A stretch of DNA of 64,000 bases from Pachyseris speciosa (Eukaryota > Cnidaria > Anthozoa > Scleractinia > Pachyseridae), in assembly GCA_016490735.1 (NCBI GenBank), contig JAEMWC010000372.1, forward strand, positions 671,001 to 735,000, in the 5' to 3' direction. The translations under genes were made by a program, and so were the position numbers. Under the pieces are notes generated by a model, which saw only the letters and a program-made list of their open reading frames with translations, searched no databases and was not told the origin of the DNA. Positions 43,086 to 54,304 of the stretch are shown here, one piece after another. The number at the start of each line of letters is the position of its first letter. Within the stretch, counting starts at the first letter, position 1.

Positions 43086-44365
43086 GTAAGGACATGAGCT
43101 CGTAATGCATAGTGTTGGTTTTATCACTTTTTGTATCCAGTTGTGGACACTGAAAAAAGGGCTAAAACCCTAAAGCTGGTAATGCATAGCGTTGGTTGTA
43201 TGCAAATCGTATGAACTGCTTATGTATTTATCCAGTTGTAGACGCTGGGAATGTTTCAGTGCGTTCTCAAAATTCGGCAATATATAGTACCCCTTCAGCA
43301 TTTTCCGGCCGTAACATTAAAAGCGTCCATAAATCCGCAAAATGCAAAAGCTGTTAATACTATTATTTATTCGTAAGAAAGTTGTGCAATGATCGTACCC
43401 TTCGATAGCTTTCAAAGTACTGACACGGTTAATTTCACTCAATCGATCGCGACCTTTAATTAATATGACAGGCAAACCAAGCGTGGAGATCATGAAAGCG
43501 ACTACCGTAGTGTAGAAAAATATTCATCTTTAACTTGAAGGCGAGCTTTCTTATAATTTAAGTGCCAAAAACATCAAATACGTTCGGTGGAATTTTTCAG
43601 AACCGGTCTTAATAGTTTATATAATTTAGTGAGGCTCAAAGGCTAACCAAGCACACTTGGAAAAGGAAAGTTTTAAGCAGTGCACTATGCGCATATATTA
43701 AGTAATTTGTTCCATGCTTTGAATCATTAAATAGCACATTTGTCCAAGAATTAATACACCAGACATGATTAAAACAACATTAAATGCGACGTGTAGTCCT
43801 TTCTATTTTATTTGATGAAAAATAAAGCCAACCAGAAAGCTACTAACTTGTTAGATATTTTGCTGTGTGCCACGGGCCGTATTCACGGAAATTCCCAGTG
43901 TTCTTCGCGGCCTCCAAATTTTCCCGCGGAAAGCACACTTTTATTATTTATAGCTATTTACATTTGGCATCAAAACGTTTCTGTCTAAAAAGGCTATTGT
44001 ATTAATTTTTATTTATATTACGACAGTATAGGAAAGGCATGGGTCATCAAGTTAATTATTTAGTGCTCTCTTGTGCTATGCCTTTAACAACCCACTTTTG
44101 ACTTCACGTTCACTTGTTTTTACTGAGGTAAATCGTGTCACTTGTGCAAGTCTTTACCATATACCATTAGAAAACATTGAATATTATCTAGCAATTATAG
44201 ACTTCATTGGTTGACGGATGAAATCCTCACATATATTCACCAATAATGTACAGAAACAGTAAATCACACACTGACTTACCAGCGACGCCTTTAAATCAGG
44301 AGTCCATAAGTTGTGATACATAGAACCCGATCATTTTAAATACAGAATGTGATGTTTGCCGAAAA
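43086..44365. other. No gene recognised
   Basis: AT-rich; GTAATGCATAG(T/C)GTTGGTT occurs twice, at about 43,103 and 43,181, a weak local duplication. Nothing else supportable up to the Gypsy target duplication CTGA (44,366-44,369). Confidence 0.45.
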
Positions 44366-44369
44366 CTGA

Positions 44370-44984
44370 TGTGACAGGGTCACTAGAGCTATAATTTCAC
44401 TACTTTTCGTTATACCAAGAAATATGTTACTTTTCTATTATTTTGCTCCAAATATTTTTGCGCTTAGGAATTTCCCGGTTTGATTTAGCAAGCTTGTGTA
44501 TCGCTTAGGAACGATAGTTCGTGTGCCCGCAAACCCACATATTATTGCCTAAATGCCGTAGCGGATATTAGCTTTTCGTGGTTTTTCTTTTCGGTAGATT
44601 ATTTTAATCATTTCATTGACCTTATCTTTTTAAGTTAGTGGGATTAATCTAAGGAAATCCTGGCGTTCTGTTTTACTGTGGTTTGGCGACACACCTTTTA
44701 CTGTTTGCCGCGTGCAAAATTATTTAACACTTCGATATAAGTAGAGGCACGTTTTAGCCGTAATTCAGTTGAGTTTGGACGTCACTGAAGAAACTACAGC
44801 AGCTGTAAAGTTAACAAGCGAACTTGCTTCTAGCAAGGTTTAATCTTTCAGTAGTTTCCGTTTACTTTATTTTGTTTTATTTTATCGTTGCTGTATTGCT
44901 GATGGATTTGAGTTTCAAATAAATTGTTTTGGAAAATCCTTGAATCCTTCTCGTTCCTGCTGCTGACACTCCCGTCCTGTTACA
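44370..44984 (+). repeat. 5' LTR of the Gypsy element
   Basis: TG...CA ends; AATAAA-like signals near its 3' end (TTTCAAATAAATTG). Differences from the 3' LTR include CGATAT/CGGTAT, TTTACTTT/TTTATTTT and a small block ACACTCCCG/ACCGCCCCG. Confidence 0.95.
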
Positions 44985-44989
44985 TTTTT

Positions 44990-45006
44990 GGTGTCAGAAG
45001 TGGGAT
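44990..45006 (+). other. Primer-binding site of the Gypsy element
   Basis: TGGTGTCAGAAGTGGGA lies five bases inside the 5' LTR; the wording is common in this class of Gypsy elements. The priming tRNA was not determined. Confidence 0.7.
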
Positions 45007-45073
45007 TCAAGTGCTACTTTCCAGAGCTTTTTGTTTGAGGTAGAAAAAAAATAAACGGGAACGTACTAGAAAG

Positions 45074-46162
45074 ATGCCCACAGGAGGGGAAGCTGCGGAT
45101 ACACTGGGAACCCTGCAAGACAGGCTGAAACAGTTGGAGGACCAGCTACTTCAACTAAATGGTGGTGGCCAGCCAGAAGCTTCCGGACCCACTGCAAGCT
45201 CTACTGGTGCCCAGCGGACCATTCGGGTGTCCGTACCCAGGGAAAAGAGATTTGGAAAGTACAGTGGGATCAGAGACGACCGGGTACTTGAGGACTGGAT
45301 AGCGGACGCTGAGAGGGCCGTGAGGGGCCAGACGGATGCTGAGGCAGTAGATACCCTCTTGTTTCACCTGGAGGGAGTGGCCAAAGAAGAAGTGAAGCTG
45401 AGGCCAACCAGCCAGTGGTCCTCCCCCTCCGGTGTATTCCAGATCGTGAGGGAGGCCTTCAGTGAACAGCTCACAGCAACTCAAGCAAGAAGGAAGTTTT
45501 TCGCAAGGCGGCAGAGAGATCGGGAGTCAACACAGGACTTCGCACATGCTCTGATGGTTCTTCTTTCCAGGGTAGAGAGATTGAGTGGTGCACCGGAGGC
45601 CAGTAAAGACCTACTACTAAGGGAGCAGTTTGTGGAGAACCTTAGGGACCTCACCCTGCGCCGCGACATCAAGCGCTGGGCAAGAGACCACCCAGCTGCT
45701 ACTTTCCAGGACGTTCGACTGGAGGTGCACCGGTATATGGAGGAGGACCCTACTCCTAGGAGATCGGCAGCAGCAAGGTCTGTAGAGGTGGAAGAAGAGG
45801 TGCAGTGCACGGAGATCACTGGGCAGAAGAAGCAGCAAAAGTTCCTGGCTGACCTCATCTCCGGACAGAAGGTCCTTGCAGAAGAGCTGCAGAAGCAGCA
45901 GAAGGTACTAATGGCCCATGTCGAACAGCAGAGAGAAGTATTGGGCCGGCAACAAGAGACCGTGAATCACCTGCTCGCCACGTTGGCTTCAAGGCCAAGG
46001 TTTTCATCCTGTTACCGCTGTGGCAAGGATGGACACTTCGTCCGGGACTGCTCCGAGCCAGCGCCAGTCACCAGTACTCAAGGGGCAGGAGACCAGCCCC
46101 AAAGAAGCCGGAGGGAAACGAGAAGACTTCACCGCAGTGAGCCCGGCAGTGGAGGAGGTTAA
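45074..46162 (+). CDS. gag: Gypsy Gag polyprotein
   Basis: 362 codons, from the first good ATG after the primer site (AAAGATGCCC). Residues about 10-30 form a short coiled coil. Residues 50-230 are a capsid-like region (RFGKYSGIRDDRVLEDWIAD, DTLLFHLEGVAKEEV, FVENLRDLTLRRDIK). A long helical stretch at 245-300 is rich in Gln/Lys. A single CCHC zinc knuckle CYRCGKDGHFVRDC occupies 313-326. The product would form the particle and package RNA. The frame is intact; pol overlaps it in another frame, as expected for frameshift expression. Confidence 0.92.
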   Translation: MPTGGEAADTLGTLQDRLKQLEDQLLQLNGGGQPEASGPTASSTGAQRTIRVSVPREKRFGKYSGIRDDRVLEDWIADAERAVRGQTDAEAVDTLLFHLEGVAKEEVKLRPTSQWSSPSGVFQIVREAFSEQLTATQARRKFFARRQRDRESTQDFAHALMVLLSRVERLSGAPEASKDLLLREQFVENLRDLTLRRDIKRWARDHPAATFQDVRLEVHRYMEEDPTPRRSAAARSVEVEEEVQCTEITGQKKQQKFLADLISGQKVLAEELQKQQKVLMAHVEQQREVLGRQQETVNHLLATLASRPRFSSCYRCGKDGHFVRDCSEPAPVTSTQGAGDQPQRSRRETRRLHRSEPGSGGG

Positions 46163-47202
46163 CAGTGGCTCACCCCTTTCAAAAATAGTTGGAGGAACGC
46201 CAACTATGACTGCAAGAATGGCAGGCGTGGAGGTTGAGTGCCTGGTCGACACTGGCTCCATGGTTACCCCGGTTTCGGAGGCCTTCTATAAAAAGAAGCT
46301 CGAGTCCGTATGCGGTAGAGTGCATGGCGTAGGAAGGATGCTCACTGTGCGAGGAGCTAATGGACTCGAAATCCCATATCTTGGGTATCTGGAGCTGGAC
46401 ATGCAAGTGGGAGGAGTGACGATCCCAGACTGCGGAGTGCTGGTCCTCAAAGACACGGCAGCCACTGTGCGGTAGCGGAGAAGAAGACCTGGAGTCCTGG
46501 GGCCGAATGTGCTTGTGAAAATCCCGAAGTGGGCAGAGCTGCTGAGTGTAGAGGAGAATGCAAGTACCTCGTCGAAGCTGAGCCAGGAACCGAGCAAGCA
46601 GAGGCTGGTAAGGGTTGCTGGTAACAGTGCTGTTTGGATTCCACCATATTCAGCAATGAATGTTGACGTCACTGGTTCAGCCTTTGGCGCAAACGCAGTG
46701 GTGGAACCCCTCAGTACCCCACTAAAGGGAAGACTCCGAGTCGCGACTACACTGGTGGATGCGTCCAAGTCATACTTTACTGTCCAGCTGATCAATCCGA
46801 CAAGTCAAGGAGTCAGTCTGAAGCCCAGAACATGCCTTGGTACAGTCCAGCCAGCGGAAGTGATTATGAGGGAGCAGCTGGCATTTACCGTGGGAAGCAA
46901 TGAGGTAGTGGTGTCCCATGCTCATGGCGTAGACTACCAGGAGGTATCTTCACAGACCCCGACAGAGAAACGCAGCGATGGAACACTGGAACTCTACCTG
47001 AGGGAGTGCTGCTGGACAATTTCCCCGGTACTGAAGCAGAGAGGAGAGAGGCAGAGAGAATCTTCCGAGAGTATGCTGATGTGTTCTCTCGCAAGGAGAG
47101 GAGCTTGGCTGTACGACCACGGTGCATCACAGGATCCACACTTAAGATGACATTCCAGTCAATTAGCGATACAGACGGATCCCACCCAATCAGTTTGAGG
47201 AG
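46020..47202 (+). pseudogene. Gypsy protease and pre-RT linker, interrupted
   Basis: The frame from 46,020 overlaps the gag 3' end and carries the aspartic protease motif ECLVDTGSMVTP (LVDTGS at residues about 75-80). A TAG at 46,473-46,475 stops it. The same frame resumes to about 47,000 (PKWAELLSVEENASTSSKL, VVEPLSTPLKGRLRVATTLV). Sequence then shifts to a frame with FPGTEAERREAERIFREYAD, the usual pre-RT region. Two more in-frame stops, at about 47,145 and 47,165, precede the RT frame. Active protease-pol therefore cannot be made from this copy without suppression. Confidence 0.85.
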
Positions 47203-50200
47203 GTGAAGGAACACCTACAGGTGCTGCTGGAGAGAGGAGTTATCAGACCTAGCCAAAGTGACTATGCATCACCTATTGTACTAGTCCGCAAGAAGTCTGG
47301 AGCCCTTCGCCTGTGCGTGGACTACCGCCGCCTCAATGCAAAGACCAGGAAGGATGCATACCCCTTGCCGAGGATAGACGAGTCACTTGATGCCCTTGGC
47401 AGAGCACAGTATTTCTCAGCCATTGATCTGGCATCAGCATACAACCAAGTGGAAGTACACCCAGATGACCGCCATAAGACGGCGTTCACCACCCCGATGG
47501 GCCTGTACGAGTACAACAGGATGCCTTTCGGGCTCTGTAACGCACCTGGTACGTTCCAAAGGCTTATGCAGATGATATTCCGTGAAGAGCTACTGCAGAT
47601 TCTTCTGGTGTACTTGGACGACATCATCGTGTACAGTGACACCATTGCAGATCACCTCAAACGACTTGAGCGAGTTTTTCAGAAGCTGAGAGAACATGGT
47701 CTCAAGATAGAAGCAGAAAAGTGTCAGTTCTTCCAGAGTCATGTCAAGTACCTTGGTCACGTGGTGTCAGCAGAGGGCGTGGCAACCGATCCAGCAAAGA
47801 CTGAGGCAGTGTTGCAGTGGCCCACCCCAAGAACGCTGAAGGACTTGAGATCATTTTTGGGGTTCGCATCCTATGACAGACGGTTTGTCCCTGGCTTCGC
47901 ACAGACAGCAGCCCCACTCCATAAGTTGGTAGCCGAAATCTCAGAAAAGGGAAAGAACAAGAAAGGTACCATTACCAGTGAGCGTTGGGAGGGAGAATGC
48001 CGTAAAGCCTTTGATGGTTTGCGTAAAGCCCTCACAAGTGCACCAGTGTTGGCCTACCCTGATTACACTAAACCATTCATCGTAGAGACTGATGCGTCTG
48101 ACAAGGGACTAGGTGCTGTGTTATCCCAGAAGCAGGATGGTAAGTTCAGAGTCATTGCCTATGCTAGCCGAGGTCTACGTGGGGCTGAGAGGAACATGAA
48201 GAATTACTCTTCCATGAAGTTGGAGCTCCTAGCACTGAAGTGGGCTGTAGCAGAGAAGTTCCGGGAATACCTGCTGGGGTCCGAGTTCGTGGTGTATACT
48301 GACAACAACCCGCTGACCTACCTACAGTCCAAGAGCAAGCTGAAAGCAGTAGAACAGCGTTGGGCAGCTGAACTGGCCCGCTTTAACTTCAAAATAGAGT
48401 ATCGAGCTGGTAAACACAATACCAATGCTGATGCCCTGAGCCGAGTCAGTTGGGAAGTGACTCACAAGAGCGCCAATCACAGACATGATGCTGACACAGA
48501 TGATGATGAGCAGTTCACCCATGTTGCCGAGACGTTAGCTTCAATAGCTGATAATACCAGACTTCCTGAGAGAGTGCAGCTGGGATTGCTGGAGGATGCT
48601 ATTCGTGTAGAAGAGCTGGGAGTTACAACACCAGCAGACGAGTGTGCTGAGCAGGCGACCTGTCTTCCATCCATCCCGAGAGATCAGATTTCCATATTGC
48701 AGCAGAAGGATGCAGCAATAGTGAGGCTGAAGCATTACCTGGACCTAGGGAGAAAACCCATCCGACAAGAGAGGAAACAAGAGACGCGAGAAACCCTACA
48801 ACTGGTTGGTTACCTGGATAGCATTGCAGAGAAGGATGGCTTGCTTTTCAGAACTGTGCGCAACAATGGTGACCAGTTGAAACAGCTTCTGGTAGTACCC
48901 AGTGCCCTACGAAGCGAGGTCCTAAAGGCAGCTCATAACGACTTTGGACACCAAGGGCCAGAGAGAACCGAGCAAGTTGTGCCGCGACGATGTTGGTGGC
49001 CAGGCATGCATGCAGATGTGAAACAGTGGATCTCCGAGTGTGAGCGTTGTGTGCTAGCAAAGGGACCCTACCTGATGGCGAAAACTCCTATGGGCAGTAT
49101 CATAGCCACCAAGCCACTTGAAGTTCTGGCCATGGATTTTACGCAGTTGGAACCAGCGTCAGATGGTCGAGAGAATGTATTAGTGCTGACAGATGTATTC
49201 ACAAAGTTCACCGTAGTAGTTCCAACCAGGGACCAGAAAGCTGTTACTGTGGCAAAAACCCTCATTCGAGAGTGGTTCATGGTGTATGGAGTACCCCAGA
49301 GACTACACTCAGACCAGGGCAGATCCTTTGAAGCTGAAGTCATTAAAGAACTCTGCACAATCTACAGTATTAAGAAGTCTCGGACTACACCGTACCACCC
49401 TCAGGGTAATGGCCAGTGCGAGAGGTTTAACCGTACACTACACGAGTTGTTGCGAACCTTACCTGTTGAGAAGAAGAGGAGATGGCCTGAACACCTGAAA
49501 GAACTCTGTTATGCTTACAATGCAACACCACATGCTACAACTGGTTATTCCCCGTTCTATTTGATGTTCGGACGAGACCCCCGGCTGCCGATTGACCGAT
49601 TGATTGAGTTGGACGAGACACAAGGTCAAGAACCAAGTACCTGGGTCTCCAGACATCAAAAGAAACTGAGAAGTGCACACAGACGAGCTGCAGAGAAATT
49701 GGCAAAAGAGGCTCCAATTCGCAAGCAGAAGTATGACAAGCAGAACAGAGTGAAACCATCAACCATAGAGATTGGACAACGAGTGCTCGTGAGAGACAGA
49801 ACCATACGTGGGAGAAACAAGATCCTAGACCGATGGAGTACCAAAGTACACAAAGTAGCTGACCAATTAGAGAACGGAACATATGAGGTTGAACCAGCAG
49901 ATGGACATGGCAGTGCCAGAATTGTGAACCGTGCTGTGTTGCAGGTGTGGCCCCCATCCGTACTGCAGAATACCCCTGCAAAAGCAAGGAGACGGCGAGT
50001 TCCTGTAGCGCCACGGTACCCATCTTCATCCGATGATGACAGTCACCCTGGAGTAGCCATTGAGTTTGCACCACCACCTGTTGATGTCGAGCCTGATGAT
50101 GCAGCTGACGTTTCTAATAGTGATTCTGACGAGAGCATTGCGGATGAGCCTGAAGCTGATGATGAAGTGCCCGTTAGACGTTCTACCAGATCTACTGCGG

Positions 50201-50250
50201 GACATCATAGCAACCGATACCGATTGCCTATGTCTGTCCTGAGACGTTAG
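47203..50250 (+). CDS. pol: Gypsy Pol: RT, RNase H, integrase
   Basis: 1,015 open codons; the Met is only the first in frame, since the real protein starts upstream. RT occupies residues about 20-180, with FSAIDLASAYNQV (catalytic Asp 75) and LVYLDDIIVYSD (YLDD 137-140). RNase H occupies 290-415 (VETDASDKGLG, Asp 297; MKLELLALKW, Glu 341; VVYTDNNPL, Asp 367). The integrase zinc domain is H578-H583-C613-C616. The core is D645, D704, E740 (AMDFTQ; HSDQGRSFE; GNGQCERFNRTL), the DDE set with 35-residue spacing. A basic DNA-binding region and an acidic Asp/Glu-rich tail follow. All catalytic residues are present. Confidence 0.95.
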   Translation: MKEHLQVLLERGVIRPSQSDYASPIVLVRKKSGALRLCVDYRRLNAKTRKDAYPLPRIDESLDALGRAQYFSAIDLASAYNQVEVHPDDRHKTAFTTPMGLYEYNRMPFGLCNAPGTFQRLMQMIFREELLQILLVYLDDIIVYSDTIADHLKRLERVFQKLREHGLKIEAEKCQFFQSHVKYLGHVVSAEGVATDPAKTEAVLQWPTPRTLKDLRSFLGFASYDRRFVPGFAQTAAPLHKLVAEISEKGKNKKGTITSERWEGECRKAFDGLRKALTSAPVLAYPDYTKPFIVETDASDKGLGAVLSQKQDGKFRVIAYASRGLRGAERNMKNYSSMKLELLALKWAVAEKFREYLLGSEFVVYTDNNPLTYLQSKSKLKAVEQRWAAELARFNFKIEYRAGKHNTNADALSRVSWEVTHKSANHRHDADTDDDEQFTHVAETLASIADNTRLPERVQLGLLEDAIRVEELGVTTPADECAEQATCLPSIPRDQISILQQKDAAIVRLKHYLDLGRKPIRQERKQETRETLQLVGYLDSIAEKDGLLFRTVRNNGDQLKQLLVVPSALRSEVLKAAHNDFGHQGPERTEQVVPRRCWWPGMHADVKQWISECERCVLAKGPYLMAKTPMGSIIATKPLEVLAMDFTQLEPASDGRENVLVLTDVFTKFTVVVPTRDQKAVTVAKTLIREWFMVYGVPQRLHSDQGRSFEAEVIKELCTIYSIKKSRTTPYHPQGNGQCERFNRTLHELLRTLPVEKKRRWPEHLKELCYAYNATPHATTGYSPFYLMFGRDPRLPIDRLIELDETQGQEPSTWVSRHQKKLRSAHRRAAEKLAKEAPIRKQKYDKQNRVKPSTIEIGQRVLVRDRTIRGRNKILDRWSTKVHKVADQLENGTYEVEPADGHGSARIVNRAVLQVWPPSVLQNTPAKARRRRVPVAPRYPSSSDDDSHPGVAIEFAPPPVDVEPDDAADVSNSDSDESIADEPEADDEVPVRRSTRSTAGHHSNRYRLPMSVLRR

Positions 50251-50298
50251 GTAGCGTAGTGTAGCGTTTATTGTTTAGCTCGCAAGGGCTATGACGAG

Positions 50299-50313
50299 CA
50301 AAAGGAGGGGAGA
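50299..50313 (+). other. Polypurine tract of the Gypsy element
   Basis: CAAAAGGAGGGGAGAG directly precedes the 3' LTR, the expected primer for plus-strand synthesis. Confidence 0.8.
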
Positions 50314-50929
50314 GTGTGACAGGGTCACTAGAGCTATAATTTCACTACTTTTCGTTATACCAAGAAATATGTTACTTTTCTATTATTTTGCTCCAAATAT
50401 TTTTGCGCTTAGGAATTTCCCGGTTTGATTTAGCAAGCTTGTGTATCGCTTAGGAACGATAGTTCGTGTGCCCGCAAACCCACATATTATTGCCTAAATG
50501 CCGTAGCGGATATTAGCTTTTCGTGGTTTTTCTTTTCGGTAGATTATTTTAATCATTTCATTGACCTTATCTTTTTAAGTTAGTGGGATTAATCTAAGGA
50601 AATCCTGGCGTTCTGTTTTACTGTGGTTTGGCGACACACCTTTTACTGTTTGCCGCGTGCAAAATTATTTAACACTTCGGTATAAGTAGAGGCACGTTTT
50701 AGCCGTAATTCAGTTGAGTTTGGACGTCACTGAAGAAACTACAGCAGCTGTAAAGTTAACAAGCGAACTTGCTTCTAGCAAGGTTTAATCTTTCAGTAGT
50801 TTCCGTTTATTTTATTTTGTTTTATTTTATCGTTGCTGTATTGCTGATGGATTTGAGTTTCAAATAAATTGTTTTGGAAAATCCTTGAATCCTTCTCGTT
50901 CCTGCTGCTGACCGCCCCGTCCTGTTACA
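50314..50929 (+). repeat. 3' LTR of the Gypsy element
   Basis: Near-identical to the 5' LTR and followed by the CTGA duplication. Confidence 0.95.
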
Positions 50930-50999
50930 CTGATAATAAATGTATAGTAAGGAACAAGTAAATATGTTTGTTTCTTGGACGATCATGTTCCTAAAAGCA

Positions 51000-51222
51000 T
51001 AAAAAAGGTTACTAGATTTTAGAATCACTAAATACGATCTGAAGGGAACTGACATTCTAAAACTGCCTAAGGTCAACACCACAACTGACCTACGGTCTGA
51101 AATCGTGGCGTTACCTAGCGCCAAGGCTGTGGAATCTTCTACCAGAGTCACACAGAACTGCTACGAGAACAAGGCCTTCAAAAACAGCATAACGAAAATT
51201 GACCTTCTGAGCCTTTTAACCT
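51000..51222 (+). pseudogene. LINE RT C-terminal remnant
   Basis: Decayed frames read ITKYDLKGTDILKLPKVNTT, then APRLWNLLPESHRTATRTR, the conserved end of CR1/L2-type RT proteins. No start; several frame changes. Confidence 0.65.
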
Positions 51223-52988
51223 AACTGCTATAGGTAATCGACAATGTGTTTCTGAGCAGACTTTCTTCATCATGTTTGGTCAACTTTATTTCAGGCCGTC
51301 AACTCACAGCTTCTGACATAACGAATAATTGTCTTGCCATTCTCGAGCACTACAGATAAATGAACCTTTTTTCACTTCCTTTGAGACAGCCCATCAAACA
51401 TGCATGAACTTAACTAAACATCTCTGGCTACTTGTGCTTAGTAAACAGTGTTTGTACTGCCATCGTTTCTTGTTCAAGGTTAGCTTTGTATTTATTTGCC
51501 TGAAATTGAACAAGGTTTGTGTAGCTTTTTCACTATTTGATGTTTCTCTGAAGTTGAACAACACTGAGTTTTGTTGGAGACGAAAACAAATCGGTTGATG
51601 AGTTAATTGGCTTTGCAAATTTTGCGCAACTCTTCTGTTTCCACGGCAGCCTTCGTCTTGCATTCTCTTGAGAACCTACAATGGTTTACAATTTACAACC
51701 GGAATGTGCACACACTAACTGACCTATCAGAAACTGCGTATTGCATTCATCTTGTAATAAGTGTAAAAATACGCGTTATAGCTTTAATATTTTCGCCCGT
51801 TTGTGGTCCTTCAACCCTTTTATACCAATTTCTTGGTATGAAATGCAATATTTTCGTCTTTTGTGGGTCCCATCCTCTCTGCAGCTTGTCGGCCTGCGAT
51901 GCTATTGAATTTGGCAAGTCCGCGGGCTCAAGCTCGGCGTATCAGTGGCGCATATCTGGACTGAGCAAGGTTCGATTCGGTCAGTCACTCGTTATTATGG
52001 TATTTTAAAGCAGAGCACGAAGGTCTTTTCTACCAAGTTGCAGAAAAGAGCCGAGCAACTCTTCGAAAAATAAAATTTCTTTTGTAATTCACTGAAAGAC
52101 CATCGTAGTTATGGACGCAGTTTGAGTATTTGCGCCGAAACTGAATTTGTTTTTGCAACAGCTCGGTTGTTATTGCTGTGTAACTTTGATGGTTTTCTGT
52201 ATACAGGTGTTATCTGCGCCTGACTTCACATGCATATGACTCATATGCATATATGATATAGGCATGAATTTTCATAAGAGTGTGCGTTGGTGGGCTTTTT
52301 TGGAAAAGTTTAATTTTTACAAAGTGTGGAAGTTTCGATAGCGTTTGTTTTAGCTGCTGCCCAGCTGTCAATCTTTAACAAAAGTCGATAATTTTAACGT
52401 TTGTCTTCATGATAAACGTTTTCCCGTTTCCCTGAGAAATTCAGTATTCTTGTTTTCTGTTTTACAAACCTTCGATAAACATTAGAAACCTATCTGAATT
52501 CTGACGGGCACTTGTACAACCAAAATAAAATGACAGTATTTCTATACTGCGGGTTAAATTACTCAAGGTTTCACTATTTGAACTAGCATCCACCACAAAT
52601 TTCCTACTCACAAGATTTATATAGAAGTTTGTTTCGTAACAGGGTTTGTTTGCAAGCCCTCCAAAACGTTTTCTTTGGTTTTGACCACAAATGAAGGATT
52701 TATCAATAACTTAAATTAGTGCACCATAATCAGATGGTCTTGAAAATATGGGCTAAATTTGTTAGTCTAATTTTGTCTTCGCCGTATTGCACAGAATTGT
52801 ACAGACACATGTCAAGTACTCAACGTTTTATAAAGCCTCAGCTCATATATACGATGAGACGTAAAGTTAGCCGGTCGATACGACGACTAAAATATTGTGT
52901 ACTACTAATTATCTAGCCAAATTCATGATGCAGATTAATTTAGAAAAGGTGGTTTATTAACCATGGCTATGTGATGCTTTTAAGAGTG
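51223..52988. other. No gene recognised
   Basis: AT-rich. The frame 51,607-52,008 (+, 133 codons) is open but shows no domain, and I cannot support it as a gene. Confidence 0.45.
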
Positions 52989-53543
52989 TTTAAAGTGTAT
53001 ATGACACGAAATTTTTTATTTCATTTTCTGGTAGTTCGACATGTATAAATAACGGTTTGAGCGTTAAAAATCGGCGAAAAAAAAGTTAAATGCCTCTTTT
53101 TCGATCAAAATTCGCGCTATTTTTGCCAAAAAATTTGTCACAGCAGCGCGCGGCCAAAACCTCTGTCACGTGACCTTTGTGACGTCAAGTTGTTTGCAAG
53201 ATTCTCAACATTCTTCTCCACTTTCCATAGGATCATACGAATTACTTGTATCTGTATCGCTAGACATTTTAATGCGTTCAAAGTCTCCCAACTCTGCTAA
53301 GCAAGCCAAGTAATTCACATGTGTCTTTGCTAACAGCTGAGTATCGTGCAAACAACGTGACATCACTTAGTGGAAAAGTCGTCCCCAGTTCCCGACAAAA
53401 TTTTAAGCTAAAATTTGTCTGTTTTGGAGCCTAAAAATCGCTGAAAAATTTTTTTAGACATTTCTAAATCATGAATCCTTTCTTGATGCATATAAACGAA
53501 AGAAAAAAGCCAATAAAAAATTTCGTGTCATATACACTTTAAA
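52989..53543. mobile_element. MITE with 29-bp termini
   Basis: TTTAAAGTGTATATGACACG at 52,989 continues GAAATTTTTTATT and is mirrored at the right end, finishing TATACACTTTAAAA at about 53,543. The element is about 555 bp, non-coding, with a TTTAAA context at both ends. Confidence 0.82.
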
Positions 53544-54192
53544 AGTTTCTCATATGCCTTTAGGAGCTGAAGAACAGCTGGTTGTTAACCACCCGTTGAA
53601 AATTACCAGTAGCTACAGAGTCTGTTCATAAGCAAGTTACCTTCCTTTATAATATGACCTTGGAAAGCTGAATATTTTGCGTGCGCACTGCTCACAGTCC
53701 AGAAGTTGTATTTCCATGAGGTGGCTGGTAAGATGCATCAGAACGCTTCCACTATCCCTCCGCCCCACCACCACCCTAAGGTTTATCGTGACCTGTTTAG
53801 AATATTTGAAACAAAAGACAAACATCGACATGAACAAAAAAATATGTTTTTAATTATTTTCAGCTAAGATCGAATCAAAACAAAACAACTTTCTTCGCAT
53901 GCAAGAACCACTGAAACGTAGAGCATACCGTGATACATAACATAACATTTACAGGTTTTTAATTTCTGTGACTTTTGCGGAAGACGCATAAATCGCCCTT
54001 AAAATGTTTCTGTAAACATTAATTCCACTAAAGATAACAAACAGATATTGAAACTAAAACCAGCCATTATCCTGTTACCGCTACATGAAACATGAAACTT
54101 CCATTCATAGCTTGAAAGGCCCAGCATGTTTATACTAAATTTAACTTTCCTTATTCTTCTTCATCGTCATCCTGTTTTGCTTTATTGATTGC

Positions 54193-54304
54193 TTGCCTTC
54201 CTTCCTTCCTTCCTGCCTGCCTGCCTGCCTGCCTCCCTTCCTTCCTTCCTTCCTTCCTTCCTTCCTTCCTTCCTTCCTTCCTTCCTTCCTTCCTTCCTTC
54301 CTTC
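54193..54304. repeat. (CTTC)n / (CTGC)n microsatellite
   Basis: A pure tetranucleotide tract with a short CTGC variant block near its left end. Frames through it give Ser-Phe-Leu-Pro repeats and are artefacts. Confidence 0.95.

Larger units (their letters stand above)
44370..50929 (+). mobile_element. Gypsy (Metaviridae-type) LTR retrotransposon, young
   Basis: LTRs of about 615 bp (44,370-44,984; 50,314-50,929) start TGTGACAGGG and end CCTGTTACA and differ at only a few positions by eye. CTGA (44,366-44,369; 50,930-50,933) is a 4-bp target duplication. A primer site TGGTGTCAGAAGTGGGA follows the 5' LTR, and a purine tract AAAAGGAGGGGAGAG precedes the 3' LTR. Gag is intact and the RT-RNase H-integrase frame is open for 1,015 codons, but the protease-to-RT link is broken. 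Domain order RT, RNase H, integrase is Gypsy-type. Confidence 0.95.
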
